DNA from: Nitrososphaerales archaeon TH703 | GTDB taxonomy: Archaea; Thermoproteota; Nitrososphaeria; Nitrososphaerales; Nitrososphaeraceae | Reading direction: 5' to 3' | NCBI GenBank assembly: GCA_014523525.1 | Contig: JAATVL010000183.1 | Span: 1-5,441 of the forward strand | Length of the DNA: 5,441 nt | Shown here: positions 1-5,095 of the stretch, one piece after another | Position numbering within the stretch: position 1 is the stretch's first letter | How the letters are laid out: each line of letters opens with the position of its first letter | The notes under the pieces: generated by a model | Database searches by the model: none | What the model was told of the DNA's origin: nothing | The model's input: the letters and a program-made list of their open reading frames with translations, nothing else | Translations under genes and position numbers: made by a program

Positions 1-66
1 GTTTATTCGTAGTGTGTCAAGGTTTCAATCTTTAGCATACATTTCACGATTCAATTAATCATTACA

Positions 67-318
67 TTACCCTTTCCAACCTTTTAGGAAGTTTTCATAT
101 TGTGGAGTCGTGGCTTTAACCACTCCAAGTTGATACATCAAAGCTAAATCATCACGAATAGCCTTATGTTCAGATATTTTTCCATCATCCCCAATTGTAA
201 ACACGTGTACAGCTCGATAGCATATTTTGTTTCCTGATGGTGGAATGAAACTAAAGAAGTTTCCAGTATGTTTACCCATAACAGATACAATTGAAACTAC
301 CTTTATGATTGATTTAAA
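67..318 (-). pseudogene. C-terminal fragment of a SnoaL-like (ester cyclase-type) protein
   Basis: The frame is open from about 318 down to a TAA at 67-69, with an ATG at 279 giving 70 residues. The translation carries the typical C-terminal half of SnoaL-like proteins: K-V-V then HTGNF, the loop IPPSGNK, and a strand and helix reading VHVFTIGDDGKISEHKAIRD, ending in LMYQLGVV. Reading back past the ATG still gives family-like residues (KVVSIVSVMGKHTGNFF), so homology goes past the apparent start and stops at a TGA at 319-321. Family members are usually about 130-140 residues, so the N-terminal half with part of the pocket is missing; I did not find it further upstream in any minus-strand frame. 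Other family members act on small hydrophobic or polyketide-like substrates, but this fragment is unlikely to fold alone. The break coincides with a 16-bp direct repeat. The family call is from recalled motif similarity and is fairly sure; the specific substrate is unknown. Confidence 0.7.
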
Positions 319-600
319 TCAATTAAGTCTCAATTAAGTTAATATTTATACCGAATTTTTGAGCACGGATTTTAAGATCTTCTCTTGATGTGAACTGTAC
401 CATGGGATTTATTACGGCTTGTAACTCCCGCGTCTCCTTCATACTACTCGACTGCTTCGATACCATTAACATTAATTTAATAATCTTCGGGTAAAGTATA
501 CCATTAGATCCATAATACTTTCATTTTGTGAAATATACGCTCAGCAAATTGACAGACTGATAGATGTCGATTACTCTACAAAAAATTTAAATCAATTAAG
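312..600. repeat. 16-bp direct repeats bracketing a 257-bp insert
   Basis: The sequence ATTTAAATCAATTAAG occurs exactly at 312-327 and again at 585-600. The left copy is inside the perfect palindrome GATTTAAATC (311-320). It is also followed by a tandem 11-mer (TCAATTAAGTC at 319-329, TCAATTAAGTT at 330-340). The left copy lies where the SnoaL-like homology ends, so the repeats probably mark a rearrangement: either insertion with target duplication or recombination between short homologies. No transposase is recognised between them. Confidence 0.6.
323..472 (-). CDS. Orphan small ORF or gene remnant between direct repeats
   Basis: A 49-residue frame starts at an ATG at 472 and ends with a TAA at 323-325, inside the left direct repeat. 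The frame is open back to a TGA at 521-523, adding about 16 residues (including GILYPKIIKL) that look as protein-like as the rest, so the true start may be lost. The composition is plausible for a helical protein (METRELQ-like and FTSREDLKIRAQKFG segments), but I do not recognise a family. It may be the tail of a larger degraded gene brought in with the repeat-bracketed segment. No promoter or ribosome-binding site is clear, and function is unknown. Confidence 0.25.
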   Translation of the reverse strand: MLMVSKQSSSMKETRELQAVINPMVQFTSREDLKIRAQKFGININLIET

Positions 601-700
601 ACTAATTACTAAAGAAATTCTTTATTTTGAATTATTTTTGATTGTTTTTAGTATACTCGTTTTACCATGAAAGGTAATAATTTTGCAAAATTCTCTGCCT

Positions 701-710
701 TATAAAAAAT
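701..710 (+). promoter_or_regulatory. TATA-like box upstream of the unknown operon
   Basis: TATAAAAAAT lies in an AT-rich stretch. An archaeal start site would be expected about 25-30 bp downstream, near 728-737, just before the first coding homology at about 745. It is the best promoter candidate for the plus-strand gene cluster running to 2290. This is inferred from motif and spacing only. Confidence 0.5.
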
Positions 711-744
711 AGGAATGTTTAAAATCATTTCATGTGAGACGTAG

Positions 745-910
745 GTGATTCAACAGAGCATGTTAAGCAAAATCAAACGCTACCCTCCTATCAGTCTCTC
801 AAGTCCTAAATGTAATAGGTCTACACGTGGATGTATTATGAAACATCTGAATGAAAATGAATGTCATCATAGAATACGGGGAGGCAATCGGAGAATTGTT
901 CCAGAAATAA
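745..910 (+). pseudogene. Frameshifted first copy of the small protein encoded at 1004-1174
   Basis: The 3' part of this region aligns without other gaps to the 3' part of the gene at 1004-1174. Codons 832-876 read CIMKHLNENECHHRI against IILKHLEENPCSHSI. After one extra base (C at 877), codons 878-910 read GEAIGELFQK-stop against SDIVRELFQK-stop. By hand count 14 of 25 residues and about 47 of 78 bases match, and the stop codons coincide. Further upstream, AATGTAATAG near 813-822 matches ATGTAATAG in the other copy, but more indels are needed, so the gene is decayed. An uninterrupted 88-residue frame runs from a GTG at 745 through the frameshift to 1011. Its second half is out of frame with the paralogue and is probably not meaningful. 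A TATA-like box lies about 35-45 bp upstream. Function is unknown. Confidence 0.65.
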
Positions 911-915
911 AAAAC

Positions 916-955
916 CTAGTGGTGTTCAAGTCTCGCAAACACAAAACACCACTAG
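916..955. other. Perfect 11-bp inverted repeat between the two paralogues
   Basis: CTAGTGGTGTT (916-926) and AACACCACTAG (945-955) are perfect reverse complements separated by 18 bases. The element starts six bases after the decayed first copy's stop and ends about 50 bases before the second copy. It could form a strong hairpin in RNA of either strand. It may be a transcript-processing or termination structure, or an operator. Its arm resembles the [C/T]GGTGGG arms of the hairpins at 4181-5438, though with an A and a T changed. Confidence 0.55.
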
Positions 956-1003
956 CCGCACCATTCTTATCAACATCAACATCAAGGAGATGTCGATCAA
1001 ATT

Positions 1004-1174
1004 ATGGTTGACAGTTATTTAGACTCTGATAGAAATAAAGATTTCCATCGAGGTCCCGAGCAATATGTAATAGACAATACAGAAAGGATCTGGGACATAA
1101 TTCTAAAGCATTTAGAAGAGAATCCATGTTCTCATTCCATATCAGACATAGTTAGGGAATTGTTTCAGAAGTGA
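1004..1174 (+). CDS. Small helical protein of unknown function (intact tandem copy)
   Basis: This encodes 56 residues from ATG 1004 to TGA 1172-1174. The only upstream in-frame codons before a TAG at 953-955 are a His/Gln-rich run without a start, so this ATG is the natural start. An AGGAG at 985-989 is 14 bases away, further than usual. The protein is acidic at the N-terminus (MVDSYLDSDRNKDF). It is followed by two predicted helices, TERIWDIILKHLEEN and ISDIVRELFQK, with C42 and H44 between them. The second-helix arrangement could be a small DNA-binding or dimerisation unit, but I recognise no family. Reality is supported by the diverged copy at 745-910, which conserves the KHL-EN-C-H and ELFQK positions and the stop. 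The next gene starts four bases after this stop, so it is probably the first intact gene of a three-gene operon. Confidence 0.6.
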   Translation: MVDSYLDSDRNKDFHRGPEQYVIDNTERIWDIILKHLEENPCSHSISDIVRELFQK

Positions 1175-1178
1175 GAAT

Positions 1179-1433
1179 ATGCCAAACTCTCCTAAATCAG
1201 GTGGAAATTCCAATTCTAATTCTAGTCCTACGGCTAGCCTATTGAGTCGGACGCCTTTGAAAATGAATAAAATTCATATGAATACAAGCCGAACAAAAAA
1301 ACAAACTAAACCAGTCAAACCTAGTCGTATGAGAAGAGAATGGTTCCTTAAACAAGAATCTCTTTTAAATGAAAATACACCTCCGATGACAGTGACACCC
1401 CCTACTATGTTTATGATACTTGGTGATGTCTGA
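1179..1433 (+). CDS. Basic, low-complexity protein of unknown function
   Basis: This encodes 84 residues. The N-terminal 25 or so are rich in Ser, Asn and Pro (SGGNSNSNSSPT) and look disordered. Residues 27-52 are strongly basic (NTSRTKKQTKPVKPSRMRR), and the tail holds a short helix (REWFLKQESLLNEN) and a hydrophobic end (TPPTMFMILGDV). There is no signal peptide or clear membrane span. The start follows the previous stop by four bases, and the TGA at 1431-1433 shares its A with the ATG of the next gene, so translation of the pair is probably coupled. The basic tract suggests nucleic-acid binding or a partner role for the winged-helix-like protein downstream; that is inference from context. 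No family is recognised, and the overlap arrangement is the main evidence that it is real. Confidence 0.6.
   Translation: MPNSPKSGGNSNSNSSPTASLLSRTPLKMNKIHMNTSRTKKQTKPVKPSRMRREWFLKQESLLNENTPPMTVTPPTMFMILGDV
1422..1427 (+). promoter_or_regulatory. Ribosome-binding site for the 285-residue protein
   Basis: GGTGAT is complementary to the conserved ATCACC near the 16S rRNA 3' end. It lies five bases before ATG 1433, inside the end of the preceding gene. It fixes the start of the downstream gene and supports translation of both genes from one mRNA. Confidence 0.65.
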
Positions 1434-2290
1434 TGAGTGAACTCGATGATGCTATCGAGCAACACATGGCTTACATAGTATTATCGATAGGGAGACCATT
1501 TAGTTTTAAAGATTTTTTATGTTTTGAAGTGGACGGAGAGGAATACAAAGCGAGTCATGGAACAGTTCGTAACAAGTTCAATGAATTCACAGAGAAAGAA
1601 ATTATTGAACTTGATTATAAAACAAATATTGCCTTTTACACCTTAAAGGGTCACAAATTTGGAAAAAAACTGATGACACCTAACCATACGGGGGTTAGTC
1701 ACAATCATCCAGTCTATAAACTTCTTGAAAACCTAGTTCTTGATAAACAAAGTTTTCACAACATCAGGCTGACGTTCAAAGTTCCCAACATATACAGAAC
1801 ATTTTCAGTTAATACAACTTTTTCTGTAAATCCAAGAAATTGGGATATTCAAATCCCATCTTGGAATAAAAATAATGCGATAGTAAGGGTCATGATTCAC
1901 AAAACCAATACAGTTAGCGTTGCTATTGCTTGTTCCAGAGAACCATTCACACTTGATCCATATGGTATTAATGATTTCACTAATCTACTTGTGAGGATTG
2001 AAGAAAGGTTACAATCTATTTTAGATAATTCCAACATGATAAATGTCAAAGAAAAATACGACGCAATACCCGACTATGGCAAATGGCTCATGACCATGTG
2101 GCATCTCAATAGAGATGCATTGCAAGAATACATGGGAAAAGGAATCTCAATTACTGTCGAGAACGCACAACATATCATCTATAGGATTTATTCAAAGCAG
2201 GTTGATAAACACAAACACATGAGGATCGAAAAGCAAGAATATCGTAGAATGACTGTCGAAGAACTAATTGAAGAGACACTGTACTCATAA
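1433..2290 (+). CDS. Unknown protein with winged-helix-like N-terminus
   Basis: This encodes 285 residues, starting at ATG 1433, which overlaps the previous stop by one base and has GGTGAT five bases upstream. Residues 5-31 look helical. HGTVRNKFNEF (42-52) resembles a recognition helix, followed by a hairpin-like wing (IIELDYKTNIAFYTLKG, 57-73). Residues 85-180 are beta-rich. A helix (FTNLLVRIEERLQSIL, about 181-197) leads to a C-terminal part with the aromatic motif DYGKWLMTMWHLNRDA and then a charged helical tail ending EELIEETLYS. There is no signal peptide or membrane segment, so it is probably cytosolic. From memory this layout resembles a multi-copy family of uncharacterised proteins in soil ammonia-oxidising archaea, but I cannot verify it. 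The likely role is DNA binding or regulation, inferred from the N-terminus only. It is the last gene of the operon, and the spacing to later genes is large. Confidence 0.85.
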   Translation: MSELDDAIEQHMAYIVLSIGRPFSFKDFLCFEVDGEEYKASHGTVRNKFNEFTEKEIIELDYKTNIAFYTLKGHKFGKKLMTPNHTGVSHNHPVYKLLENLVLDKQSFHNIRLTFKVPNIYRTFSVNTTFSVNPRNWDIQIPSWNKNNAIVRVMIHKTNTVSVAIACSREPFTLDPYGINDFTNLLVRIEERLQSILDNSNMINVKEKYDAIPDYGKWLMTMWHLNRDALQEYMGKGISITVENAQHIIYRIYSKQVDKHKHMRIEKQEYRRMTVEELIEETLYS

Positions 2291-2403
2291 CTGGAGTCGA
2301 AAAGTCCGAGCACATCTATGGTGCATGTTGCAGCCAGAATCATCTTAATTCGTAGGCATATTGTCTAATATTTGAGAACTCTATTGATATGGCAAATGTC
2401 TAA

Positions 2404-2448
2404 CCTAATTGTCACCTAATTGTCACCTAATTGTCACCTAATTGACAC
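2404..2448. repeat. Four tandem 11-bp units (iteron- or operator-like)
   Basis: The unit CCTAATTGTCA repeats exactly at 2404-2414, 2415-2425 and 2426-2436, and once with a T-to-A change (CCTAATTGACA) at 2437-2447. The 11-bp period is close to one helical turn, so bound proteins would line up on one face of the DNA. The array ends in ACACAAC, as does the related 10-bp pair at 2462-2482. It sits about 40 bp upstream of the start of a small helix-turn-helix gene and most simply reads as its operator array. A replication iteron or slippage repeat is the alternative. Confidence 0.8.
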
Positions 2449-2461
2449 AACTTTTATTCTT

Positions 2462-2482
2462 CTAATTTGCACTAATTTGCAC
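2462..2482. repeat. Two tandem CTAATTTGCAC units before a start codon
   Basis: CTAATTTGCA occurs at 2462-2471 and 2472-2481, so the 11-base motif CTAATTTGCAC overlaps by one base. It differs from the 11-mers at 2404-2448 (CTAATTGTCAC) only by a GT/TG swap and is followed by the same CAAC. It ends four bases before ATG 2487, so a protein bound here would cover the probable transcription start. It appears to be part of one six-copy operator set with the upstream array. Confidence 0.7.
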
Positions 2483-2486
2483 AACA

Positions 2487-2666
2487 ATGGCTAAAATACC
2501 TAGAGATGAACGAGAGCGATTAACCAATGAAATACGTAAATTAATAAATGCTGGTTCTTCAGAGGAGAACATATCATAAGGCACTTAAAAGATAGGCAGG
2601 GCTACATTTTTTCGTTATAAGAGAAAGGTAATAAAAGACATAATAAAACAGAATAAAACCAAATAG
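2487..2666 (+). pseudogene. Small resolvase-type helix-turn-helix protein, disrupted
   Basis: ATG 2487 opens 30 residues (MAKIPRDERERLTNEIRKL then INAGSSEENIS) ending at TAA 2577-2579; a second in-frame TAA follows at 2586-2588. The same frame then resumes as KIGRATFFRYKRKV and KDIIKQNKTK, ending at TAG 2664-2666. Reading 2576-2590 in the next frame gives IRHLK. The joined product is EENI + IRHLK + IGRATFFRYKRKV, a good helix-turn-helix of the kind at the C-terminus of serine resolvases and Hin-type proteins, with R-x-T-F-F-R-Y-K as recognition helix. Two extra bases (2574-2575) and one extra base (2591), or equivalent changes, would explain the break with the frame restored. The intact protein would be about 58 residues, a DNA-binding-only regulator, probably acting on the CTAATT repeats just upstream. 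Now inactive, unless the 30-residue N-terminal piece is made. Confidence 0.7.
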
Positions 2667-2764
2667 AGGCTAAATTAGTAATTATTTTCGGTGCTTTGAT
2701 TAGTTCTTCATAATTAAAATAGTAGGTATCTTCAGTATCTAAATAAGACTTCATTTCTGATTAT

Positions 2765-2833
2765 TCACTCGCCGGCGTATCTGCCTCTTTTTCTGATTCT
2801 TGATCGACCTCTACCGGATTTAGATTTTCCCAT
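2765..2833 (-). CDS. Possible 22-residue basic Gly/Arg/Ser peptide
   Basis: ATG 2833 to TGA 2765-2767 encodes MGKSKSGRGRSRIRKRGRY then AGE. A GGAG (minus strand, 2841-2844) lies seven bases before the ATG, and an AT-rich TATA-like stretch (about 2868-2884) is about 43 bp upstream. It is very basic, with ten Arg/Lys in 22 residues, as expected of an RNA- or DNA-binding tail. It is too short to assign to a family, and a chance frame is quite possible. The good ribosome-binding site spacing is the main reason for listing it. Confidence 0.28.
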   Translation of the reverse strand: MGKSKSGRGRSRIRKRGRYAGE

Positions 2834-2922
2834 TTCTAATCTCCATAAAATGTGACCTGGGATTTTGATATCAATTATAATGCCATTCGCGTAGTTGCTT
2901 ATTACTATGATCCTTTGAATTT

Positions 2923-3963
2923 TTAATTTGCTTCCCTAACTGCTAATCCCCAAGGGTGTTGTAAATAATATTCTTTAGCCCAAGGTATATCTAGTACCTC
3001 CCAAGAGATTCCTGAATCTTTAGAACAATAGATTCCTCGATTATTCAAACAATAAAACTCATCTTTGATTTTCGGATTAGATTCAATCAATGAAATTATA
3101 GTTCCTTTTGATTCAGGCAAACCATCAGTAGTTGATGTCCACCTCTTATCGTTATCATGAATATCATATGAACGTCTATATACAAAGGATTCCAGATCTT
3201 GTCTATAGTGTGCTTGCCAAGCATTGCCTGCCGCTGATATGATTATGTTTTCAGGATCATCTGAATTTACTGCAATGCCTAAAAGATAGGTGTGCTGTCC
3301 TAGTCCTTCATCCAATTTTTTCCAGGAATCTCCATAGTCCTGACTCTCAAAATAGCCGTCACCTGCAGCAGAATAGAGTCTTCGAGGTGCTTTTTTATGA
3401 GTCCTTAATGTATGAGTATCATATGGACTATTCTCTATTCGATCTATCCAGGTCTTACCACCGTCAAAACTCTTGATTAGTGCTCCTGCCTCTATGGCAA
3501 CAAAAAGGTACTCTTTTCTATTTACATCAGGCTCTATCCAACGAACGTGATGAGTTGATGGTCTAGGAGGAAATGACCATGTAGAGTGTGAAGGTAATTT
3601 ATTAAATTCATCGATCTTTTCCCATGTTTGACCGCCATCAATTGACGAATAAATTATACTTGGTTCCATTCCCACAAATAACTTGTTAAATCCGTGTTCT
3701 CCTTTTTCTATAGGACTAACTGAAAGAGACATGATACTAGAACCTGAGACTTCAAGCGAGGTCTTTTCCCATGTTTGACCATTATTATCAGTTTTCCAAA
3801 GTCCATTGTCAAAAGTACCGCAATATGCTCTCTGAGGATGTTCAGGATCGAATGCCAGGCTGGATGGCTTTTGCCGCTTTAAGTGTTCTTGAACTTTCCA
3901 TCCATGCTTTGTAGACTCTATAACCAAAAATAAATTTTCCAATGAGGCTAGGATAGTTGTCAA
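2923..3963 (-). CDS. BNR/Asp-box repeat beta-propeller protein (sialidase- or VPS10-like fold)
   Basis: This encodes 346 residues starting at TTG 3961-3963. An in-frame TAA lies only two codons further upstream (3970-3972) and no ATG exists near the N-terminus, so TTG is the only start that keeps the first propeller strands. Five Asp-boxes (S/T-x-D-x-G-x-T/S-W) are visible: KTDNNGQTW at 57-65, SIDGGQTW at 107-114, SFDGGKTW at 165-172, SQDYGDSW at 207-214 and SKDSGISW at 314-321. A degenerate one may lie near 275-281 (WTSTTDG). Each normally marks a turn in one propeller blade, so a six- or seven-blade disc is likely. There is no signal peptide or membrane span, so it is cytosolic. Related proteins are often annotated glycosyl hydrolase or exo-alpha-sialidase, but the Arg triad and Asp/Tyr/Glu set of true sialidases cannot be assigned here. 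A binding or scaffold role is as likely. It stands alone, divergent from the response regulator. Confidence 0.88.
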   Translation of the reverse strand: MTTILASLENLFLVIESTKHGWKVQEHLKRQKPSSLAFDPEHPQRAYCGTFDNGLWKTDNNGQTWEKTSLEVSGSSIMSLSVSPIEKGEHGFNKLFVGMEPSIIYSSIDGGQTWEKIDEFNKLPSHSTWSFPPRPSTHHVRWIEPDVNRKEYLFVAIEAGALIKSFDGGKTWIDRIENSPYDTHTLRTHKKAPRRLYSAAGDGYFESQDYGDSWKKLDEGLGQHTYLLGIAVNSDDPENIIISAAGNAWQAHYRQDLESFVYRRSYDIHDNDKRWTSTTDGLPESKGTIISLIESNPKIKDEFYCLNNRGIYCSKDSGISWEVLDIPWAKEYYLQHPWGLAVREAN

Positions 3964-3990
3964 CTTTTCTTATCAGCATTTTTCTTGCCT

Positions 3991-4004
3991 ATATTATTTA
4001 ATAA
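3991..4004 (-). promoter_or_regulatory. TATA-like box of the BNR protein gene
   Basis: On the minus strand the stretch reads TTATTAAATAATAT, centred about 34 bp before the TTG start at 3963. The expected start site would give a leader of only a few bases, as is common in archaea and in keeping with the lack of a clear ribosome-binding site before the TTG. Confidence 0.5.
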
Positions 4005-4180
4005 GTGTTTAAGTATCCATTCTATCATATAATTTCTATCTATGTATCACATACTTCCCTTAACCTTGAAAAAGGTTCTGGATCTGATTCTGATTCTCGC
4101 TCTAGTAACAGTCGCCTACTTTATTCTGCGGATCATTCTGGATCATCTTTGAATTTTTTCAGTCTATCATTTCCTCAGTT

Positions 4181-4229
4181 GCCGGTGGGAAAAACAACCT
4201 TCAGTGCAAAAACTCTTTCCCACCGATGC
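4181..4229 (+). ncRNA. GGTGGG hairpin 1 (structured element)
   Basis: CGGTGGGAAA (4183-4192) pairs perfectly with TTTCCCACCG (4216-4225), leaving a 23-base loop. A further GC/GC pair (4181-4182 with 4228-4229) closes beyond a two-base bulge. A T-rich run (TTATTTTATATTTTG) follows within about 30 bases. It lies in the spacer between divergent genes and is one of four hairpins with the same 5' arm. It could be a small RNA, a 3'-end structure or a DNA-level repeat. It was found by eye, not by a folding program. Confidence 0.5.
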
Positions 4230-4259
4230 TTGCTAAAATTATTTTATATTTTGTTGTGA

Positions 4260-4329
4260 ATAATAACGCTAACGAAAGACCGTAATACGTCATACGATCC
4301 CTGGTGGGATTATTTTCGTCCGTTATTAT
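4260..4329 (+). other. Long imperfect hairpin overlapping hairpin 2
   Basis: ATAATAACG (4260-4268) pairs with CGTTATTAT (4321-4329). Inside it ACGAAA (4272-4277) pairs with TTTCGT (4314-4319). At the tip ATCCC (4297-4301) can pair with GGGAT (4306-4310) around TGGT. The right arm overlaps the response-regulator TATA-like box and lies in the loop of hairpin 2, so the two folds cross and probably exclude each other. Confidence 0.4.
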
Positions 4330-4350
4330 ATACGACTCTAATCCTGCTAG
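4301..4350 (+). ncRNA. GGTGGG hairpin 2 (structured element)
   Basis: CTGGTGGGATTA (4301-4312) pairs over all 12 positions with TAATCCTGCTAG (4339-4350), around a 26-base loop, if G-U pairs are allowed. The three non-Watson-Crick pairs (4303/4348, 4305/4346, 4306/4345) are G-U or U-G on the plus strand but would be C-A or A-C on the minus strand. That points to selection on a plus-strand RNA. The left arm and loop start (GGTGGGATT then CCGTTA) also resemble hairpin 3. The right arm ends 40 bases before the response-regulator start. Confidence 0.5.
4323..4332 (+). promoter_or_regulatory. TATA-like box upstream of the response regulator
   Basis: TTATTATATA is a good archaeal TATA-like sequence, about 60 bp before ATG 4391, predicting a leader of roughly 35 bases. 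Weaker AT-rich candidates lie at about 4353-4363 (a leader of a few bases) and 4371-4383 (which would favour the second ATG at 4427). The choice cannot be made from sequence alone. Confidence 0.35.
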
Positions 4351-4390
4351 TGTACAATAAACATTTGGAGAATTAAAAAAACTTAACTAG

Positions 4391-4864
4391 ATGAGGCCAT
4401 TTACAGACTTTAGTTGGAACGGTAGCATGATAGGGAGACCTACAGTAACACTGTCTACTAGCAAAAGAATTGTAAGTATTGTAGACGATGAGTTAGATAT
4501 CACTCGACTGTTTCGTGATGCTTTAACTAATAATATCGATGACGCTTCTGTAGTGACCTTCAATGATCCGATTATTGCTCTAGAACATTATACTAAAAAT
4601 AAACAGAGTTATGCCTTGGTTATTGCTGATATGAGAATGCCCACCGTTAGTGGATTGGAATTATTAAAAAAGGTAAAAAAACTAAATCCCAAGGTTAGAA
4701 CCATACTAATAAGCGCCTATGAGTTTCAAAATAATCCAGAATTTGAAATTTATCTTAAAGATGGAATCATAAATTCCTATCTACAGAAACCGATAAAAAT
4801 CAATAGATTACGTCAAATAGCAAGAAATGAATTTGGCATGTATGAGTCAGCGACTGAATTATAA
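4391..4864 (+). CDS. Stand-alone response regulator receiver domain protein
   Basis: This encodes 157 residues. Residues 25-145 form a receiver domain: RIVSIVDDE (26-34) with the Mg-binding acidic pair D32/D33, LVIADMRMP (76-84) with phospho-acceptor D80, ILISAYE (105-111) with the switch Ser S108, and YLQKPI (130-135) with the conserved Lys K133. All key residues are present, so it should be phosphorylated by a histidine kinase, none of which is in the window. No output domain follows, only about 12 residues (GMYESATEL). It is therefore a CheY- or Spo0F-like partner protein, or it acts through protein contacts. ATG 4391 sits directly after an in-frame TAG. It adds about 24 residues before the domain, and a second ATG at 4427 (residue 13) is also possible. 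Many receiver proteins of this style occur in soil ammonia-oxidising archaea (recalled). It is divergent from the BNR gene. Confidence 0.9.
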   Translation: MRPFTDFSWNGSMIGRPTVTLSTSKRIVSIVDDELDITRLFRDALTNNIDDASVVTFNDPIIALEHYTKNKQSYALVIADMRMPTVSGLELLKKVKKLNPKVRTILISAYEFQNNPEFEIYLKDGIINSYLQKPIKINRLRQIARNEFGMYESATEL

Positions 4865-5011
4865 ACCTTAGTTTAATGAGAATCGTATAAAATATTTACA
4901 ATATTACCCCTTGTCTATCTATACTTGTATTTCAGATGGGTAACTTAAGTAAGGCAGGTTCTTATATTTAATAGCACTTATTTGATTAGACTAGAAACCT
5001 ATTTTTCAATA

Positions 5012-5052
5012 GCCGGTGGGATTCTCTCCGTTAGTTTCCAACCCCCACCGGT
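5012..5052 (+). ncRNA. GGTGGG hairpin 3 (structured element)
   Basis: CCGGTGGG (5013-5020) pairs perfectly with CCCACCGG (5044-5051) around a 23-base loop, extended by a possible G-U pair (5012/5052). It lies about 150 bases after the response-regulator stop. The left arm matches hairpin 1 (GCCGGTGGG), and GGTGGGATT followed by CCGTTA matches hairpin 2. It may be a 3' structure of the upstream transcript or an independent small RNA. Confidence 0.5.
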
Positions 5053-5095
5053 CGATATTAATCATTTCAAGTTTCACACAGTAAGACCATAAATA

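Noticed and set aside
745..1011. Uninterrupted 88-residue plus-strand frame as a gene of its own
   Set aside because: Its second half is out of frame with the homologous gene copy at 1004-1174, while the in-frame reading after one base restores ELFQK-stop. It is very basic and low-complexity after 877.
1274..1465. 63-residue minus-strand frame
   Set aside because: It lies opposite two well-supported, coupled plus-strand genes and has no promoter or ribosome-binding site; it is an antisense shadow.
2404..2482. Short tandem repeats as a CRISPR array
   Set aside because: Units are 10-11 bp with no spacers and no cas genes nearby.
2602..2754. 50-residue minus-strand frame beginning MKSYLDTEDTYYFNYEEL
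   Set aside because: The first 20 residues look plausible, but the second half is antisense to the conserved helix-turn-helix coding remnant; no ribosome-binding site. Kept only as a weak possibility.
4062..4077. Small AACCTT-GAAA-AAGGTT hairpin
   Set aside because: Only six base pairs; likely chance in this composition and not linked to any gene feature.
4005..4259. 84-residue plus-strand frame with a Ser/Asp-rich stretch
   Set aside because: It needs a GTG start overlapping the divergent gene's TATA box, reads through hairpin 1, and its composition reflects low-complexity GATTCT-like repeats rather than a protein.
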